Positions 14,731 to 23,926 of a DNA stretch of 64,000 bases are shown here, piece by piece. The stretch covers positions 248,001 through 312,000 of the forward strand of contig JAXLYM010000002.1 in the NCBI GenBank assembly GCA_046351455.1, written 5' to 3'. Made by a program: the position numbers and the translations under genes. The notes under the pieces were generated by a model. That model was not told the DNA's origin. It did no database searches and saw nothing but the letters and a program-made list of their open reading frames with translations. The stretch is from JADJRH01 sp046351455. GTDB lineage: Bacteria; Myxococcota_A; Polyangia; Polyangiales; Polyangiaceae. Each line of letters opens with the position of its first letter. The first letter of the stretch is position 1.

Positions 14731-17700
14731 GGAGGTGGGCTGTTGCGAGGCGCGCTGACGGCGCCGGCGCGCCCACGTGAGGGCCGCGAGCGCGAGGCCG
14801 ATGGAGGCCGCCGGAGAGGTCTTGTTCTCCTGGTCCGAACCGGCCACGCGGCAGCCGCATCCGCCGGAGTCGCCGCTGCCCGCACTGCCACCGTCCGTCG
14901 TTCCGCCCGTCGACGTCGCGCCGGTTCCGGTGGTCGTTCCGCCGGTGTTCGTGGTGCCGCCCGTGCCGCCCGTGCCGCCGCCCGCGTCGGAGCAGTTTCC
15001 GGCCTCGCACGTGCCGATGGAGCACGGGGTGCCGTCGGGCGCATCGGGGTTGTCGCACGCGCCCGTCGCCGGGTCGCAGGTGCCCGCCACGTGGCAGTCG
15101 TCGGCCGCGGTGCACGTCACCGGGTTGCCGCCCGTGCAGACGCCCGTGGAGCACGCGTCGGTCTGCGTGCAGGCGTCGCCGTCGTCGCAGGCCGCGCCGT
15201 CCGCCTTCTCCGGATCGTCGCACATGCCCGTCGCGGGGTCGCACATGCCGGCGTCGTGGCATTGATCCGAGGCCGTGCACGTGACCGGATTCTCACCCTT
15301 GCAAACACCCATGGAGCAAGAGTCCGTCTGCGTGCAGAGGTCGCCGTCGTCACACGTCGCGCCGTCCGCCTTCACGGGGTCGTCGCACGTGCCCGTCTTC
15401 GGGTCGCAAACGCCCGCGTCGTGGCATTGATCCGAGGCTGTGCACACCACGGAGCTCCCGCCGGTGCAGGCGCCCGCGGCGCACGTGTCCGTCTGCGTGC
15501 AGAGGTCGCCGTCGTCGCACGCCGCGCCGTCCGCCTTGTTCGGGTTCGAGCACATGCCCGTCATCATGTCGCAGGCGCCCGGCTCGTGGCATTGATCCAG
15601 GGCTGTGCACACCACCGGATTCGCGCCGTTGCACGCGCCCGCGGTGCACGTGTCCGTCTGCGTGCAGGCGTTTCCGTCATTGCACATGGTGCCGTCGGCC
15701 TGGAGCGGGTTCGAGCACGCGCCGGTCGCCGGATCGCAGGTGCCGGCCACGTGACATTGATCCTGGGCGTTGCACATGACGGGGTTCTGGCCGGTGCAGG
15801 TGCCCGCGACGCAGGTGTCCGTCGGGGTGCACAGGCTGCTATCGTTGCAGGCCGTTCCATCGGCCTTGTTCGGGTTCGAGCACAGGCCCGATCCGGGCTG
15901 GCAGGTGCCCGCGTTGTGACACTGATCCTGCGCCGCGCAGGCCGCGACCTGACAGCACACGCCGTTCACGCAGAAGCCGCTCGCGCACTGCTGCCCGACG
16001 CCGCACGCCGCGCCCGCCGTGAGCGAAGAGGCATAGTACCGGTCCACGTTCGTGGCGCCCGTCGAGCCCGTGTTCGAGCCGCCGACCACGAGGAGATCGC
16101 CCGTGGACAGCAGCGCGCCCTGCGGCAGGTAGCGCGCCAAGGAGATGTTGCCCGCGCTCGCCCACGTGTTCGTGACCGGGTTGTAGAGCTCCGACGTCGC
16201 GGTCGCCACGTTCCCGGCGGTGATCCCGCCCGCCTCCATCACGAGGCCGCTGCCGACGAGGGCTCCTGCAGGAGCTGCGCGCGTGTTCGCCATCGGAGCT
16301 GCAGCGGACCACGTGTTCGTCGCGGGATCGTAGATCTCCGCGCTGGCGAGCGCGGCCCCTGCCGTATTCAGACCACCTGCAACGAGCACCTTGCCGTTCG
16401 CGAGGAGCGCGCCGGTCGCGAAGTAGCGCGCGGTCGCCATGGTCCCGCCGGAGGACCAGGTGTTCGTGGCCGGATCGTAGAGCTCCGCGGTGGCGAGCGC
16501 GGTCGGAGCGGCGGAGTTGCCGTTCGCGCCGCCCGCGACGATCACCTTGCCGCTGTTCAGCCGCACGATGGTGGCGAGGCCGCGCGTCGTCGCCAACGTG
16601 CCCGCCGCGGTCCACGTGTTCGTCGGCGGGTCGTAGACCTCCGCGGTCGCGATGTACGCCGCTCCGGTGAAGCCGCCCGCCACGAGGAACTTTCCGCTCG
16701 CGAGCAACGTCCCGCTGGCCTGGCCGTGGACCCCTGCCATCGACGCGGCCGCCGACCACGTGTTGAGGGCCGGATCGTAGAGCTCCGCGGTCGAGACGTA
16801 GGCCGCGAGCGTCTGACCGCCCGCGATGATCACCTTGCCGTTCGCGAGGAGCGAAGAGACCGGGAGATAGCGGCCCGCCGCCATGTTGCCCGCCGCGGAC
16901 CAGGTGTTGGCGACGGGATCGTACAGCTCCGCGCCGTTCGGGATCGTCACGCCGGTGTAGCCGTTCGCGAGGAGCACCTTGCCGTTCGCGAGCGTGGTCG
17001 CCGACCCGGCGTAGCGCCCTGTCGTGTTGGGCGCCACCGCGACCCAGCCCGGATCGATCAGCACCTCTTCGCCCTGCGCGTCGGCGAACAGCTCCACGCG
17101 GTGACCGCTCACCGCGAGCCGGACATCCACCTTGCGTCCGTCCTTGGAATACGCCTCTTCCGCGGTCATGTAGGCGCGCGCGACGTCGCCGTCCATCATC
17201 GCGACGGCGCCGTTCCTCAGCACGGGCTCGGCGCCTTCGATCTCCCACGCAGCGGCGACATCGTCCTTCGACGCGACGGCGCCCGCGGCGAGGTGGAGCC
17301 ACTCCTCCGCGCCGCGCTCGTTCACGGTCCAGAAGGCGGTGCCGCCCGCGCGGCGATAGGCGATCGCGCGCTCTTCGGAGGTCGCCTCGCCCGACGCGTC
17401 GATCTCGCGGACCCGGATTTCGAAGCCTCCGGGCGCGGTGATCGTCGCCGCGCCGGCCCCTTGTCGCGGGAGCTGCACGTCGACGTGCGCGACCATGGAG
17501 TCGCTCGGCGCGCGCGCGAATCCAGGCTCGTTCGCGACGAATCCGTCCGGGAAGAGCCGCCCCAGCACGCGGTCGGCGTGCCCCGGAAACGCGGCGCGGA
17601 GGGAGCGCGCGGCGGGCCCGGAGTGGAGCTCGACCGCGGCCGGAGCCTCGTTTTGCGCGGCGGCCGGAGAGGGCGGCGCCGCGGTGGACTCCTCCGAGTC

Positions 17701-17796
17701 GGCCTCGCACGACGCGACGGCGACCCCGGAGACGATCACGAGGGTGGCCCCGAGTGACCGCAGGACAAGAGGTGATCGGTAATGGAATAGGCGCAT
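14728..17796 (-). CDS. Surface lipoprotein with kelch repeats, Cys-rich repeats and MYXO-CTERM-like tail
   Basis: A 1022-residue exported protein. The lipobox VASC lies near residue 31, after a hydrophobic signal. Residues 40-250 are a globular region. About residues 250-600 hold some seven kelch-like units (VAGG...TAELYDPATNTWSAA), which should form a beta-propeller. Residues 610-940 are six Cys-rich units of 55 residues (CTASDQCHDAG...). After a Gly/Thr linker the C-terminus has a GGCGC motif, a short hydrophobic helix and an RRRRQR tail, matching the MYXO-CTERM sorting signal used in myxobacteria. It should therefore reach the outer surface. Function is unknown; adhesion or matrix binding is plausible. 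Upstream in-frame codons exist, but the lipoprotein signal fixes the start at 17796. Confidence 0.85.
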   Translation of the reverse strand: MRLFHYRSPLVLRSLGATLVIVSGVAVASCEADSEESTAAPPSPAAAQNEAPAAVELHSGPAARSLRAAFPGHADRVLGRLFPDGFVANEPGFARAPSDSMVAHVDVQLPRQGAGAATITAPGGFEIRVREIDASGEATSEERAIAYRRAGGTAFWTVNERGAEEWLHLAAGAVASKDDVAAAWEIEGAEPVLRNGAVAMMDGDVARAYMTAEEAYSKDGRKVDVRLAVSGHRVELFADAQGEEVLIDPGWVAVAPNTTGRYAGSATTLANGKVLLANGYTGVTIPNGAELYDPVANTWSAAGNMAAGRYLPVSSLLANGKVIIAGGQTLAAYVSTAELYDPALNTWSAAASMAGVHGQASGTLLASGKFLVAGGFTGAAYIATAEVYDPPTNTWTAAGTLATTRGLATIVRLNSGKVIVAGGANGNSAAPTALATAELYDPATNTWSSGGTMATARYFATGALLANGKVLVAGGLNTAGAALASAEIYDPATNTWSAAAPMANTRAAPAGALVGSGLVMEAGGITAGNVATATSELYNPVTNTWASAGNISLARYLPQGALLSTGDLLVVGGSNTGSTGATNVDRYYASSLTAGAACGVGQQCASGFCVNGVCCQVAACAAQDQCHNAGTCQPGSGLCSNPNKADGTACNDSSLCTPTDTCVAGTCTGQNPVMCNAQDQCHVAGTCDPATGACSNPLQADGTMCNDGNACTQTDTCTAGACNGANPVVCTALDQCHEPGACDMMTGMCSNPNKADGAACDDGDLCTQTDTCAAGACTGGSSVVCTASDQCHDAGVCDPKTGTCDDPVKADGATCDDGDLCTQTDSCSMGVCKGENPVTCTASDQCHDAGMCDPATGMCDDPEKADGAACDDGDACTQTDACSTGVCTGGNPVTCTAADDCHVAGTCDPATGACDNPDAPDGTPCSIGTCEAGNCSDAGGGTGGTGGTTNTGGTTTGTGATSTGGTTDGGSAGSGDSGGCGCRVAGSDQENKTSPAASIGLALAALTWARRRRQRASQQPTS
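15000..15935 (-). repeat. 165-bp tandem repeat coding for Cys-rich modules
   Basis: Inside the kelch lipoprotein gene a unit of 165 bp (55 codons) recurs about six times, the last one truncated. The anchor sequence CATTGATCC (DQCH on the coding strand) recurs at nearly exact 165-bp steps between about 15256 and 15916. The units differ by many substitutions, so this is an old protein repeat; it could still vary in copy number by recombination. Confidence 0.8.
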
Positions 17797-17971
17797 TGAT
17801 CCTGTATATCGGACCTCCCAACGGAGCTGTTTCCGTATCGCGCTCATCGCGTTTTCCAGCACGCAATTCGACAGATGCGATTCCATGCTTGACGGCGACC
17901 CCAGATCCGTAGTTGTCGCGGCCCGAGAAGGCCCTTCACCGCTCTGCCGGCTCTTTTGGTATGGTGAGCGC

Positions 17972-18655
17972 GTGAACGACACCACGACGATCGCCTCGCG
18001 CCTCGCCGCCGTCCGCGAGAGGCTCCACGAGGCCGCGCGCCGCGCCGGGCGCGACCCCGAGAGCGTGCATCTCCTCGCCGTCTCGAAGACGAAGCCCGAG
18101 TCCATGATCCGCGAGGCGTACGCCGCCGGACAGCGCGACTTCGGGGAGAACTACGTGCAAGAGATGGTCGCCAAATCCGCCGCGCTGGCCGACCTCTCGG
18201 ACATCCGGTGGCACCTCATCGGCCCTCTGCAGCGCAACAAGGCGAAGCTCGTGGTGCCGATCACGTCGCTGGTGCACACCGTCGATCGCGCGTCGCTCGC
18301 GGCCGAGCTGTCGCGTCGCGCGGAGGCCGCGGGCCGCACGGTGCGCGTGCTGCTGGAGGTCAACGTCGCGGGCGAAGCGTCGAAGGCCGGCTGCGCCCCC
18401 GAGGACGCCGCGCCCCTCGCCGACGCGGTGCGCGGCTTCCCGAATCTCACGCTCGCGGGCCTCATGACGATCCCGCCCGACACGGACGATCGCGAGCTCG
18501 CGCGCCCCTATTTTCGAAGGCTCCGGGAGATCCGCGACAGCCTGGGCGGCCTGCCGGAATTGTCGATGGGCATGAGCCACGACTTCGAGATCGCGATCGA
18601 GGAAGGCGCGACGATCGTGCGCGTCGGCACGGCGATCTTTGGGTCCCGCACATGA
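17972..18655 (+). CDS. yggS: YggS/PROSC-type pyridoxal-phosphate homeostasis protein
   Basis: A 227-residue PLP-binding TIM-barrel protein without a catalytic domain. It has the PLP lysine in LLAVSKTKP (near residue 35), FGENYVQE, WHLIGPLQRNK and the C-terminal phosphate-binding SMGMSHDFEIAIEEG. YggS buffers free PLP and affects amino-acid metabolism. The start is a GTG at 17972 (VNDTTTIASRL), which gives the usual family length; the upstream in-frame extension is not conserved-looking. Its stop overlaps the ATG of the thioredoxin gene. Confidence 0.9.
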   Translation: MNDTTTIASRLAAVRERLHEAARRAGRDPESVHLLAVSKTKPESMIREAYAAGQRDFGENYVQEMVAKSAALADLSDIRWHLIGPLQRNKAKLVVPITSLVHTVDRASLAAELSRRAEAAGRTVRVLLEVNVAGEASKAGCAPEDAAPLADAVRGFPNLTLAGLMTIPPDTDDRELARPYFRRLREIRDSLGGLPELSMGMSHDFEIAIEEGATIVRVGTAIFGSRT

Positions 18656-19206
18656 AGCGCTACGCTCGGCCGATGCTCTCTCGACGCTCGATGCTCCTCT
18701 TGCCGCCTTCGCTCGGGCTCGCCGCGATCGGCTGCGGAGGCGGCTTGACGGGCCGGATCCCACCGTCGCTCCGGCACAGCCTCGCGGGCATGCCGGCCCC
18801 GGATTTCCGGTCGAAGAGCGCGCTCTCCTCGGACATCGTGGAGGTCCCCGGCAACCCGGAATACACGTTGGTGACCGTCGTGGATTTCTGGGCTTCGTGG
18901 TGCGAGGCCTGCATCGAGGCGATGCCCGCGCTGGAGCACCTCTATCGCCGCAACCGCGACCGGGGCGTGCAGGTGGTCGGCGTCAGCGTGGACGAAGAGC
19001 CGCAGAACGCGATGGGAACCGCGATGTCGCTCGGCACCACGTTCCCGATCGTGATCGACCAGCACGGCCGGATCCAGGGCGCGTACGACGTCGGAAAGAT
19101 CCCGACGACCTTCGTGATCGATCGCAATGGACTGGTGCGCTGGATCGGCCGGGACGCGGCGATGATGGAGCAGGCCGTCGACCGGCTGCTGGCCATTCAG
19201 AAGTGA
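18652..19206 (+). CDS. TlpA/ResA-like exported thioredoxin
   Basis: A 184-residue protein with an N-terminal export signal containing twin arginines (LSRRSMLLLP) and a Cys (AAIGC) that could be a lipidation site. A thioredoxin domain follows with the redox motif WCEAC near residue 84 and the cis-Pro loop KIPTTFVID. Such proteins reduce disulfides or apocytochromes in the periplasm, which fits a genome with multihaem cytochromes. It overlaps yggS by ATGA. Confidence 0.85.
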   Translation: MKRYARPMLSRRSMLLLPPSLGLAAIGCGGGLTGRIPPSLRHSLAGMPAPDFRSKSALSSDIVEVPGNPEYTLVTVVDFWASWCEACIEAMPALEHLYRRNRDRGVQVVGVSVDEEPQNAMGTAMSLGTTFPIVIDQHGRIQGAYDVGKIPTTFVIDRNGLVRWIGRDAAMMEQAVDRLLAIQK

Positions 19207-19213
19207 AGTCGGA

Positions 19214-20143
19214 CTAGCCCTCTCCGCCGGCCGCCTTCTTCTCGCGCGGGGCGGAGGGCTTGCGTGCGGAGGCCTTCTTCAAGGGCTTGGCGATCTCTTC
19301 GATCGTCGCCTCCCCGCTCTCCGGCGGGGCCTCTTCTGCAGGGGTGTCGTTGGCGGCGGACGTCGGCAGAGGGGCCTTGTCTTGCAGGCTGCGCTTCAGG
19401 GCCTCGAAGAGGTCGATGATCTGGGCCTGCGGCTGCTCGGCCGGGACCGTGACCTCGATTCCGGCGGCCTTCTGCTCGACGGCGGCGCGCACCCGGTCGC
19501 GGTACTCGTCGTGGTACTTTTCGGGCTTGAACTCGTCGACGGAGAGCTGCTCGATCAGTTTATCCGCGAGCTCCTGCTCCACCTGCTTGAATGGCACGTT
19601 CGTGGCGTACTCGACGTCATCCATCGAGCGCACCTCGTCCGCGTAATAGACCTGGTGCAGCACGAGGCCGCCTTTGTAGGGCCGCAGCATCACGAGCTGC
19701 TCTTTTCCGCGGGCGCCGTAGCGGCCGATCGCGACGCGGCCGGTGCGCATCATCGCGTCGGAGAGGAGGGCGTACGCGCGGTCTCCGCCCTTGCCGGGGC
19801 CGAGGAACGTCGTCGACTCGATGTAGATGAAGTCCACCGAATCGGCCGGGACGAACTCCACGATGTCGAGCCGGTCGCTGCGCTCGCCTTCGAGCTTCTT
19901 GAGCTCGTCCTCGGAGAACGTGACGTACTTCTCCTTGGCCACTTCGTAGCCGCGGATGAGGTCTTTTCGCTCCACCACCTCGTTGTCGAGGGGGCAGTGG
20001 TACTGCATCTTCACCCGGCCTCCGCATTTGCCATGGATGAAGTTGAACCCCACGCTCTGCGCGGACGTCGCCGTGTAGAGCTTGATGGGGATAGAGACGA
20101 GACCGAAAGAGATCGTGCCTGATCCGACCGACCGAGCAGCCAT
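19214..20143 (-). CDS. ku: Ku protein of bacterial non-homologous end joining
   Basis: A 309-residue bacterial Ku homodimer subunit. It opens with the typical SGTISFGLVSIPIKLYTAT and continues through the beta-barrel core (KMQYHCPLDNEVVERKDLIRGYE, IEFVPADSVDFIYIE-like). The C-terminal 60 residues are a low-complexity Lys/Ala/Pro tail that usually helps DNA binding. Ku binds double-strand ends and recruits LigD; no ligD is in the window. The coding ends are convergent with the thioredoxin gene, 7 bp apart. Confidence 0.95.
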   Translation of the reverse strand: MAARSVGSGTISFGLVSIPIKLYTATSAQSVGFNFIHGKCGGRVKMQYHCPLDNEVVERKDLIRGYEVAKEKYVTFSEDELKKLEGERSDRLDIVEFVPADSVDFIYIESTTFLGPGKGGDRAYALLSDAMMRTGRVAIGRYGARGKEQLVMLRPYKGGLVLHQVYYADEVRSMDDVEYATNVPFKQVEQELADKLIEQLSVDEFKPEKYHDEYRDRVRAAVEQKAAGIEVTVPAEQPQAQIIDLFEALKRSLQDKAPLPTSAANDTPAEEAPPESGEATIEEIAKPLKKASARKPSAPREKKAAGGEG

Positions 20144-20260
20144 GTTCGCACCTTACCCGAGGTCGGGCCGGGAGCGAAATACGTAGCGAACCGGGCGGAA
20201 GGCATCACCCCCGTCGGCCAAGAAGCAGAAAGGCTACGGGGATTTTCGCAGGAGGGACGT

Positions 20261-20818
20261 TCAGCGCACCACGCCGAGGGTGACCGTCGGGAACAGCGCG
20301 CCGGCCGCATCCGAGCGGAGCGCATCCATCACGCCCACGACATCCTGGTACGCGACGTCCGGATTCGCGCTCAGCGTCACGGTGGTCTCGTCTTCGTATT
20401 CTTTGTGAGAGCCCTTGATTTTACGGGCGCACTCGGTCAGCGCGGAGAGGTCGTACGCGCCGTTCGTCTTCGGGATCGTGACGCCCGCGCCCGCGCCCTC
20501 GCACCCCGGGGCGATGTGCGATCCGCCCGCGATCAAGGCGATCCCGTCGTTCGTCACCAGCGCGGTGAGCCGCAGCACGGGCGGCGGATCGGCGAATCCG
20601 CGCGGCACCGCGGCCGCCTGCGTCGTCACGGTGGAGACGAACACCACGCTGACGGCCGCGAGCATGAACATCATGACGTTCATGATGATGTCCAGATAAG
20701 GCACCACGTTGAGCTCGCCCCCTTCCTCCCCCGGCTCCCCCTCCCGAGGAGCCGAGAGACGCCGGATCTTGGCGCGCTGCGCGGGGGCGAGACCGGAAGA
20801 GGGATTTTCGCTGGCCAT
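20261..20818 (-). CDS. ExbD/TolR-family proton-channel accessory protein
   Basis: A 185-residue protein with one transmembrane helix (about residues 50-72). The preceding ELNVVPYLDIIMNVMMFML contains the key Asp of ExbD/TolR, and the periplasmic domain ends TVTLGVVR. ExbD works with ExbB in proton-driven motors for outer-membrane transport or gliding. No exbB lies next to it here. The periplasmic part contains an unusual CEGAGAG insertion and a second Cys (ALTECARKI), so a disulfide is possible. Confidence 0.8.
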   Translation of the reverse strand: MASENPSSGLAPAQRAKIRRLSAPREGEPGEEGGELNVVPYLDIIMNVMMFMLAAVSVVFVSTVTTQAAAVPRGFADPPPVLRLTALVTNDGIALIAGGSHIAPGCEGAGAGVTIPKTNGAYDLSALTECARKIKGSHKEYEDETTVTLSANPDVAYQDVVGVMDALRSDAAGALFPTVTLGVVR

Positions 20819-20874
20819 CGTCGAGCAGACACGCTTCGATCGAAGAGGTTCCCGGATTCTTTCAACACCCTTGT

Positions 20875-21666
20875 TCAGGCGGCCGAGGGTGCTTTTGCGA
20901 GCTGCTCCGCGGCCTCGATGATCTTGCCGAAGCCGACGGCGTCGAGGGAGGCGCCGCCCACCAAGGCACCATCGATGTCCGGCTGCGACAAGAGGGCGCG
21001 CGCGTTGTCGGCCTTCACGCTGCCGCCGTAGAGGATGCGGGTCTGTCGCGCGAGGTCCGCGGAGGTGCTCGTGAGGATGTCCCGAATGTGCTTGTGGACC
21101 TCCTGCGCGTCTTCGGGTTTGGCGACCTTGCCAGTCCCGATCGCCCAGACTGGCTCGTACGCGATCGCCCCGAATCCGGGCTGCCGCGCGAGCTCGCTCA
21201 CCGCCGCGCGCACCTGACGGCCGACGACCTCCATGGTGATGCCCTTTTCGCGCTCCTCCAGCGTCTCGCCGACGCACACGATGGGGCGGGGGCCGGTCTT
21301 CATGGCTTTTGCGGTCTTCTGCGCGACGATCGCGTCCGTCTCGCCGTAGAGCTGGCGGCGCTCGCTGTGGCCGAGGATCACCCACGTGACGCCCGCCTCA
21401 CGGAGCATTTCGCCTGAGATTTCCCCGGTGAACGCGCCCGCGGCCTCGTGGCTCATGTTCTGTGCGCCGACTTGCACCTTGCTCTCGGCGCGGTTCAACG
21501 CCGCCACGACGGACGCGATCGCGATCATCGGCGGCGCGACGAGCACGTCCACGCGATCCATGTCGGTCGCGGCGCGCGCGACGCCCAGAGCGAGGGGCGC
21601 GGCGTCCTGTCCGCCCGCGTTCATCTTCCAGTTGCCCGCGACGAGGGGCCTTCGTTCTCGGTTCAC
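20875..21666 (-). CDS. tpiA: Triosephosphate isomerase
   Basis: A 263-residue glycolytic TIM-barrel enzyme that interconverts DHAP and glyceraldehyde-3-phosphate. It has the substrate Lys in AGNWKMN, the catalytic His in ILGHSERR, the catalytic Glu in AYEPVWAIGTGK, and the phosphate loop LYGGSVK. The start is a GTG at 21666 preceded by AGGAG; the upstream in-frame residues are not part of the family. Confidence 0.96.
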   Translation of the reverse strand: MNRERRPLVAGNWKMNAGGQDAAPLALGVARAATDMDRVDVLVAPPMIAIASVVAALNRAESKVQVGAQNMSHEAAGAFTGEISGEMLREAGVTWVILGHSERRQLYGETDAIVAQKTAKAMKTGPRPIVCVGETLEEREKGITMEVVGRQVRAAVSELARQPGFGAIAYEPVWAIGTGKVAKPEDAQEVHKHIRDILTSTSADLARQTRILYGGSVKADNARALLSQPDIDGALVGGASLDAVGFGKIIEAAEQLAKAPSAA

Positions 21667-21818
21667 TCGGCTTCTCCTGCGCGGCGCATGGTAATCGGAG
21701 CCTTCGCCATCGTGGGGTGATTTCTCACGCGACGCGGGGACGCGCGACATCGGAGGATCCGGCCTCCTGCGATGTGAGGTGATTTCTTCGAGAAGAAGGG
21801 TGTACGCTGCGCGGTCGC

Positions 21819-22829
21819 ATGTCGTTGCGCGCGCTCACTTGCCCTTCGTGCGGCGCCCCGCTCCCGTCGAACGCGCGGCGCGCCGTCGTGATCTGCCCCT
21901 TTTGCAAGGCGACCGTGTCGGACGACGGTCCGGTGGTGTTCGCGGACGCGTTCCGAAAAGCGCTCGCGGATCTGGACGCGAACGACGGCGATCCGCGGCC
22001 CAGAGTGCGCGTCGCGGGCCTGCCGTATCGGTTGATCGGCCGCATCGCGCAGGGCGACAGCACCGATGTGTTCCTGGCCGAACGCGCGCGCCCGCTGACC
22101 GAGCGAGTGGTGCTCAAGGTGCTTCGAAACGCGGCCGATCAGGACTTGCTCGATCGCGAGCACCGCGCGCTCACGGCGCTGCACGACAAGGAGGACGCGG
22201 GCGCGATCCAGTTCGCGCGGCGGCTCCCCTCCCCCGTCGCGAGAGGGCGCGTGGAAGGCACGGATCGACACGCGCTGATCCACCGCGCGCCGAGCGGCTT
22301 CGTGCACACGTTCGACGACGTGCTGCAGGCGTATCCGCGCGGCGTCGACGGCGTGCACGCGGTGTGGATGTGGCGGCGGCTCCTGGAGCTGCTCGGGTGG
22401 GTGCACTCCGTCGGCTTCGTCCACGGGGCGATCTTGCCGGCGCATTGCCTCGTTCACGCGCGCGATCATGGGGTGATGCTCGTGGGGTGGTCGTGCGCCG
22501 GGGCCGCCGGTGAGCGCGCGCCGCTGCCTGTTTTCAAGGAGATCTTGCGCGACGTTTATCCCGAGGAGGTGCTCCGCGGGGCGCCGCCTTCGCCCGCGAC
22601 GGATCTGGCCATGACGGCGCGGACCATCGCGCGCGTGCTCGGAAAGGCCTCCTGGGGCTGGAGCGGATCCGTGCCAGTCGCGATGAGCGCCCTCGTGGAT
22701 GCCTGTTCGGAGACTCGGACGCTGCCCACGAAGGACGCGTGGGAGCTGAAGAGGCTCGTCGGGGAGGCGGCGTACCAGGCGTACGGGCCGCCGCGCTTCC
22801 ACCGCTTTCGCATGCCGGACAACGAATGA
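21819..22829 (+). CDS. Zinc-ribbon protein with degenerate protein-kinase fold (pseudokinase)
   Basis: A 336-residue protein starting with a zinc ribbon (CPSCGAPL...CPFCK, residues 8-30), followed by a protein-kinase-like domain. The ATP-lysine strand is present (RVVLKVLRN), but the catalytic loop reads VHGAILPAHCLV in place of HRDxKxxN, and the DFG position reads VGW. Phosphotransfer is therefore unlikely. It is followed 26 bp later by a VWA protein with the same orientation, suggesting a functional pair. Its role is unknown. Confidence 0.7.
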   Translation: MSLRALTCPSCGAPLPSNARRAVVICPFCKATVSDDGPVVFADAFRKALADLDANDGDPRPRVRVAGLPYRLIGRIAQGDSTDVFLAERARPLTERVVLKVLRNAADQDLLDREHRALTALHDKEDAGAIQFARRLPSPVARGRVEGTDRHALIHRAPSGFVHTFDDVLQAYPRGVDGVHAVWMWRRLLELLGWVHSVGFVHGAILPAHCLVHARDHGVMLVGWSCAGAAGERAPLPVFKEILRDVYPEEVLRGAPPSPATDLAMTARTIARVLGKASWGWSGSVPVAMSALVDACSETRTLPTKDAWELKRLVGEAAYQAYGPPRFHRFRMPDNE

Positions 22830-22855
22830 CAGTCACGCTTCGGAGGATTTGAACC

Positions 22856-23845
22856 ATGGGATACGGCGGTTACAGCAACGACGCGCACGAGGCCCTCGCC
22901 AAGGCACGCGCCGCGCTCCCGAAACAGCAGGTGTTCGCGCAGACCGCCTGTCACAACCTCATGAACCCGAAGGGCGTGCGCCTCCGCGAGAGCCGCGACA
23001 GCCCCGATCACCCGAATTCGATCGGCGTCGTGTTCGCGCTCGACGTCACCGGGTCGATGGGAAAAATCCCGGAGATGCTGGCGCGGAAGGAGCTTCCGAA
23101 GTTCATGAAGATCCTCCTCGACTGCAAGGTGGAGGACGCGCAGCTCCTGTTCACCGCGGTCGGCGACGCGACGAGCGACAAGGCCCCTCTGCAAGTGGGC
23201 CAGTTCGAGTCGACGGCGGAGCTGATGGACCGCTGGCTGACGTGGAGTTACCTGGAGGGCAACGGCGGCGGGCAGAACCACGAGTCGTACGAGCTGGCCC
23301 TGTATTTCCTGGCCGAGCACACCGAGATGGACTGCTGGGTCAAGCGGAAGAAGAAGGGCTACGTGTTCATGACCGGGGACGAGCTGCCTTATCCGGCGGT
23401 GTCGCGGATTCAGGTGGAGGCGCTCATCGGCGATCGGCTGGACGAGGATGTTCCGGCGGCGGCGGTGGTGGCGGCGCTCCAGCGCACGTTCCATCCCTTC
23501 TTCCTGATCCCGGATCTGGAGCGGCGGAAGAACTGCGAGCGCGCGTGGCGCGACATCATGGGCGATCACGTCATCGCGATGGAGGGGGCGCAGGACACGT
23601 GTTACGTCGCGGCGGCGCTCGTCGGCTTGCAGGAAGGCGTGCTGTCCGACGTGGACGCGGCGGCGCGCGTGGTGCAGGCGGCCGGCGCGGAGAAGGACCG
23701 GATCGGCCCCATCGTGCGGGCGCTCACGCCGTTCGCGGCGACGCTCGGGAAAGACGGCGTTTCGAAGCCCCGGGTGGATCCGGCGAGCATGCCCGACGGC
23801 AGCGGACAGTCGTTCTGGACGCGGCTCGGCTCGATGTTCAAATAG
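22856..23845 (+). CDS. Von Willebrand factor A domain protein
   Basis: A 329-residue soluble protein with a VWA-like fold. The metal-dependent adhesion motif is DVTGSMGK near residue 61 (D-x-T/S-x-S), followed by TAVGDAT and a GGGQNHES segment that could complete the metal site. No signal peptide is visible, so it is cytosolic. VWA proteins often act with AAA ATPases or kinases as scaffolds. The upstream pseudokinase and downstream adenylosuccinate-synthetase homologue lie on the same strand and may be co-transcribed. Function is not recognised. Confidence 0.75.
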   Translation: MGYGGYSNDAHEALAKARAALPKQQVFAQTACHNLMNPKGVRLRESRDSPDHPNSIGVVFALDVTGSMGKIPEMLARKELPKFMKILLDCKVEDAQLLFTAVGDATSDKAPLQVGQFESTAELMDRWLTWSYLEGNGGGQNHESYELALYFLAEHTEMDCWVKRKKKGYVFMTGDELPYPAVSRIQVEALIGDRLDEDVPAAAVVAALQRTFHPFFLIPDLERRKNCERAWRDIMGDHVIAMEGAQDTCYVAAALVGLQEGVLSDVDAAARVVQAAGAEKDRIGPIVRALTPFAATLGKDGVSKPRVDPASMPDGSGQSFWTRLGSMFK

Positions 23846-23926
23846 CCGCTCTCCGCTGCGAAGATAGCCAATCGCCCAACGCCTTCGAGCCGTCCTCCTC
23901 ACGATCCAAGATAGCCGACCACCGAG

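Noticed and set aside
15000..15935. Regular 165-bp repeats as a CRISPR-like or satellite array.
   Set aside because: They are in frame, code for Cys modules of a lipoprotein, and have no spacer/repeat structure.
19214..20143. A linked end-joining operon around Ku.
   Set aside because: No LigD or other repair gene lies beside it; neighbours are unrelated.
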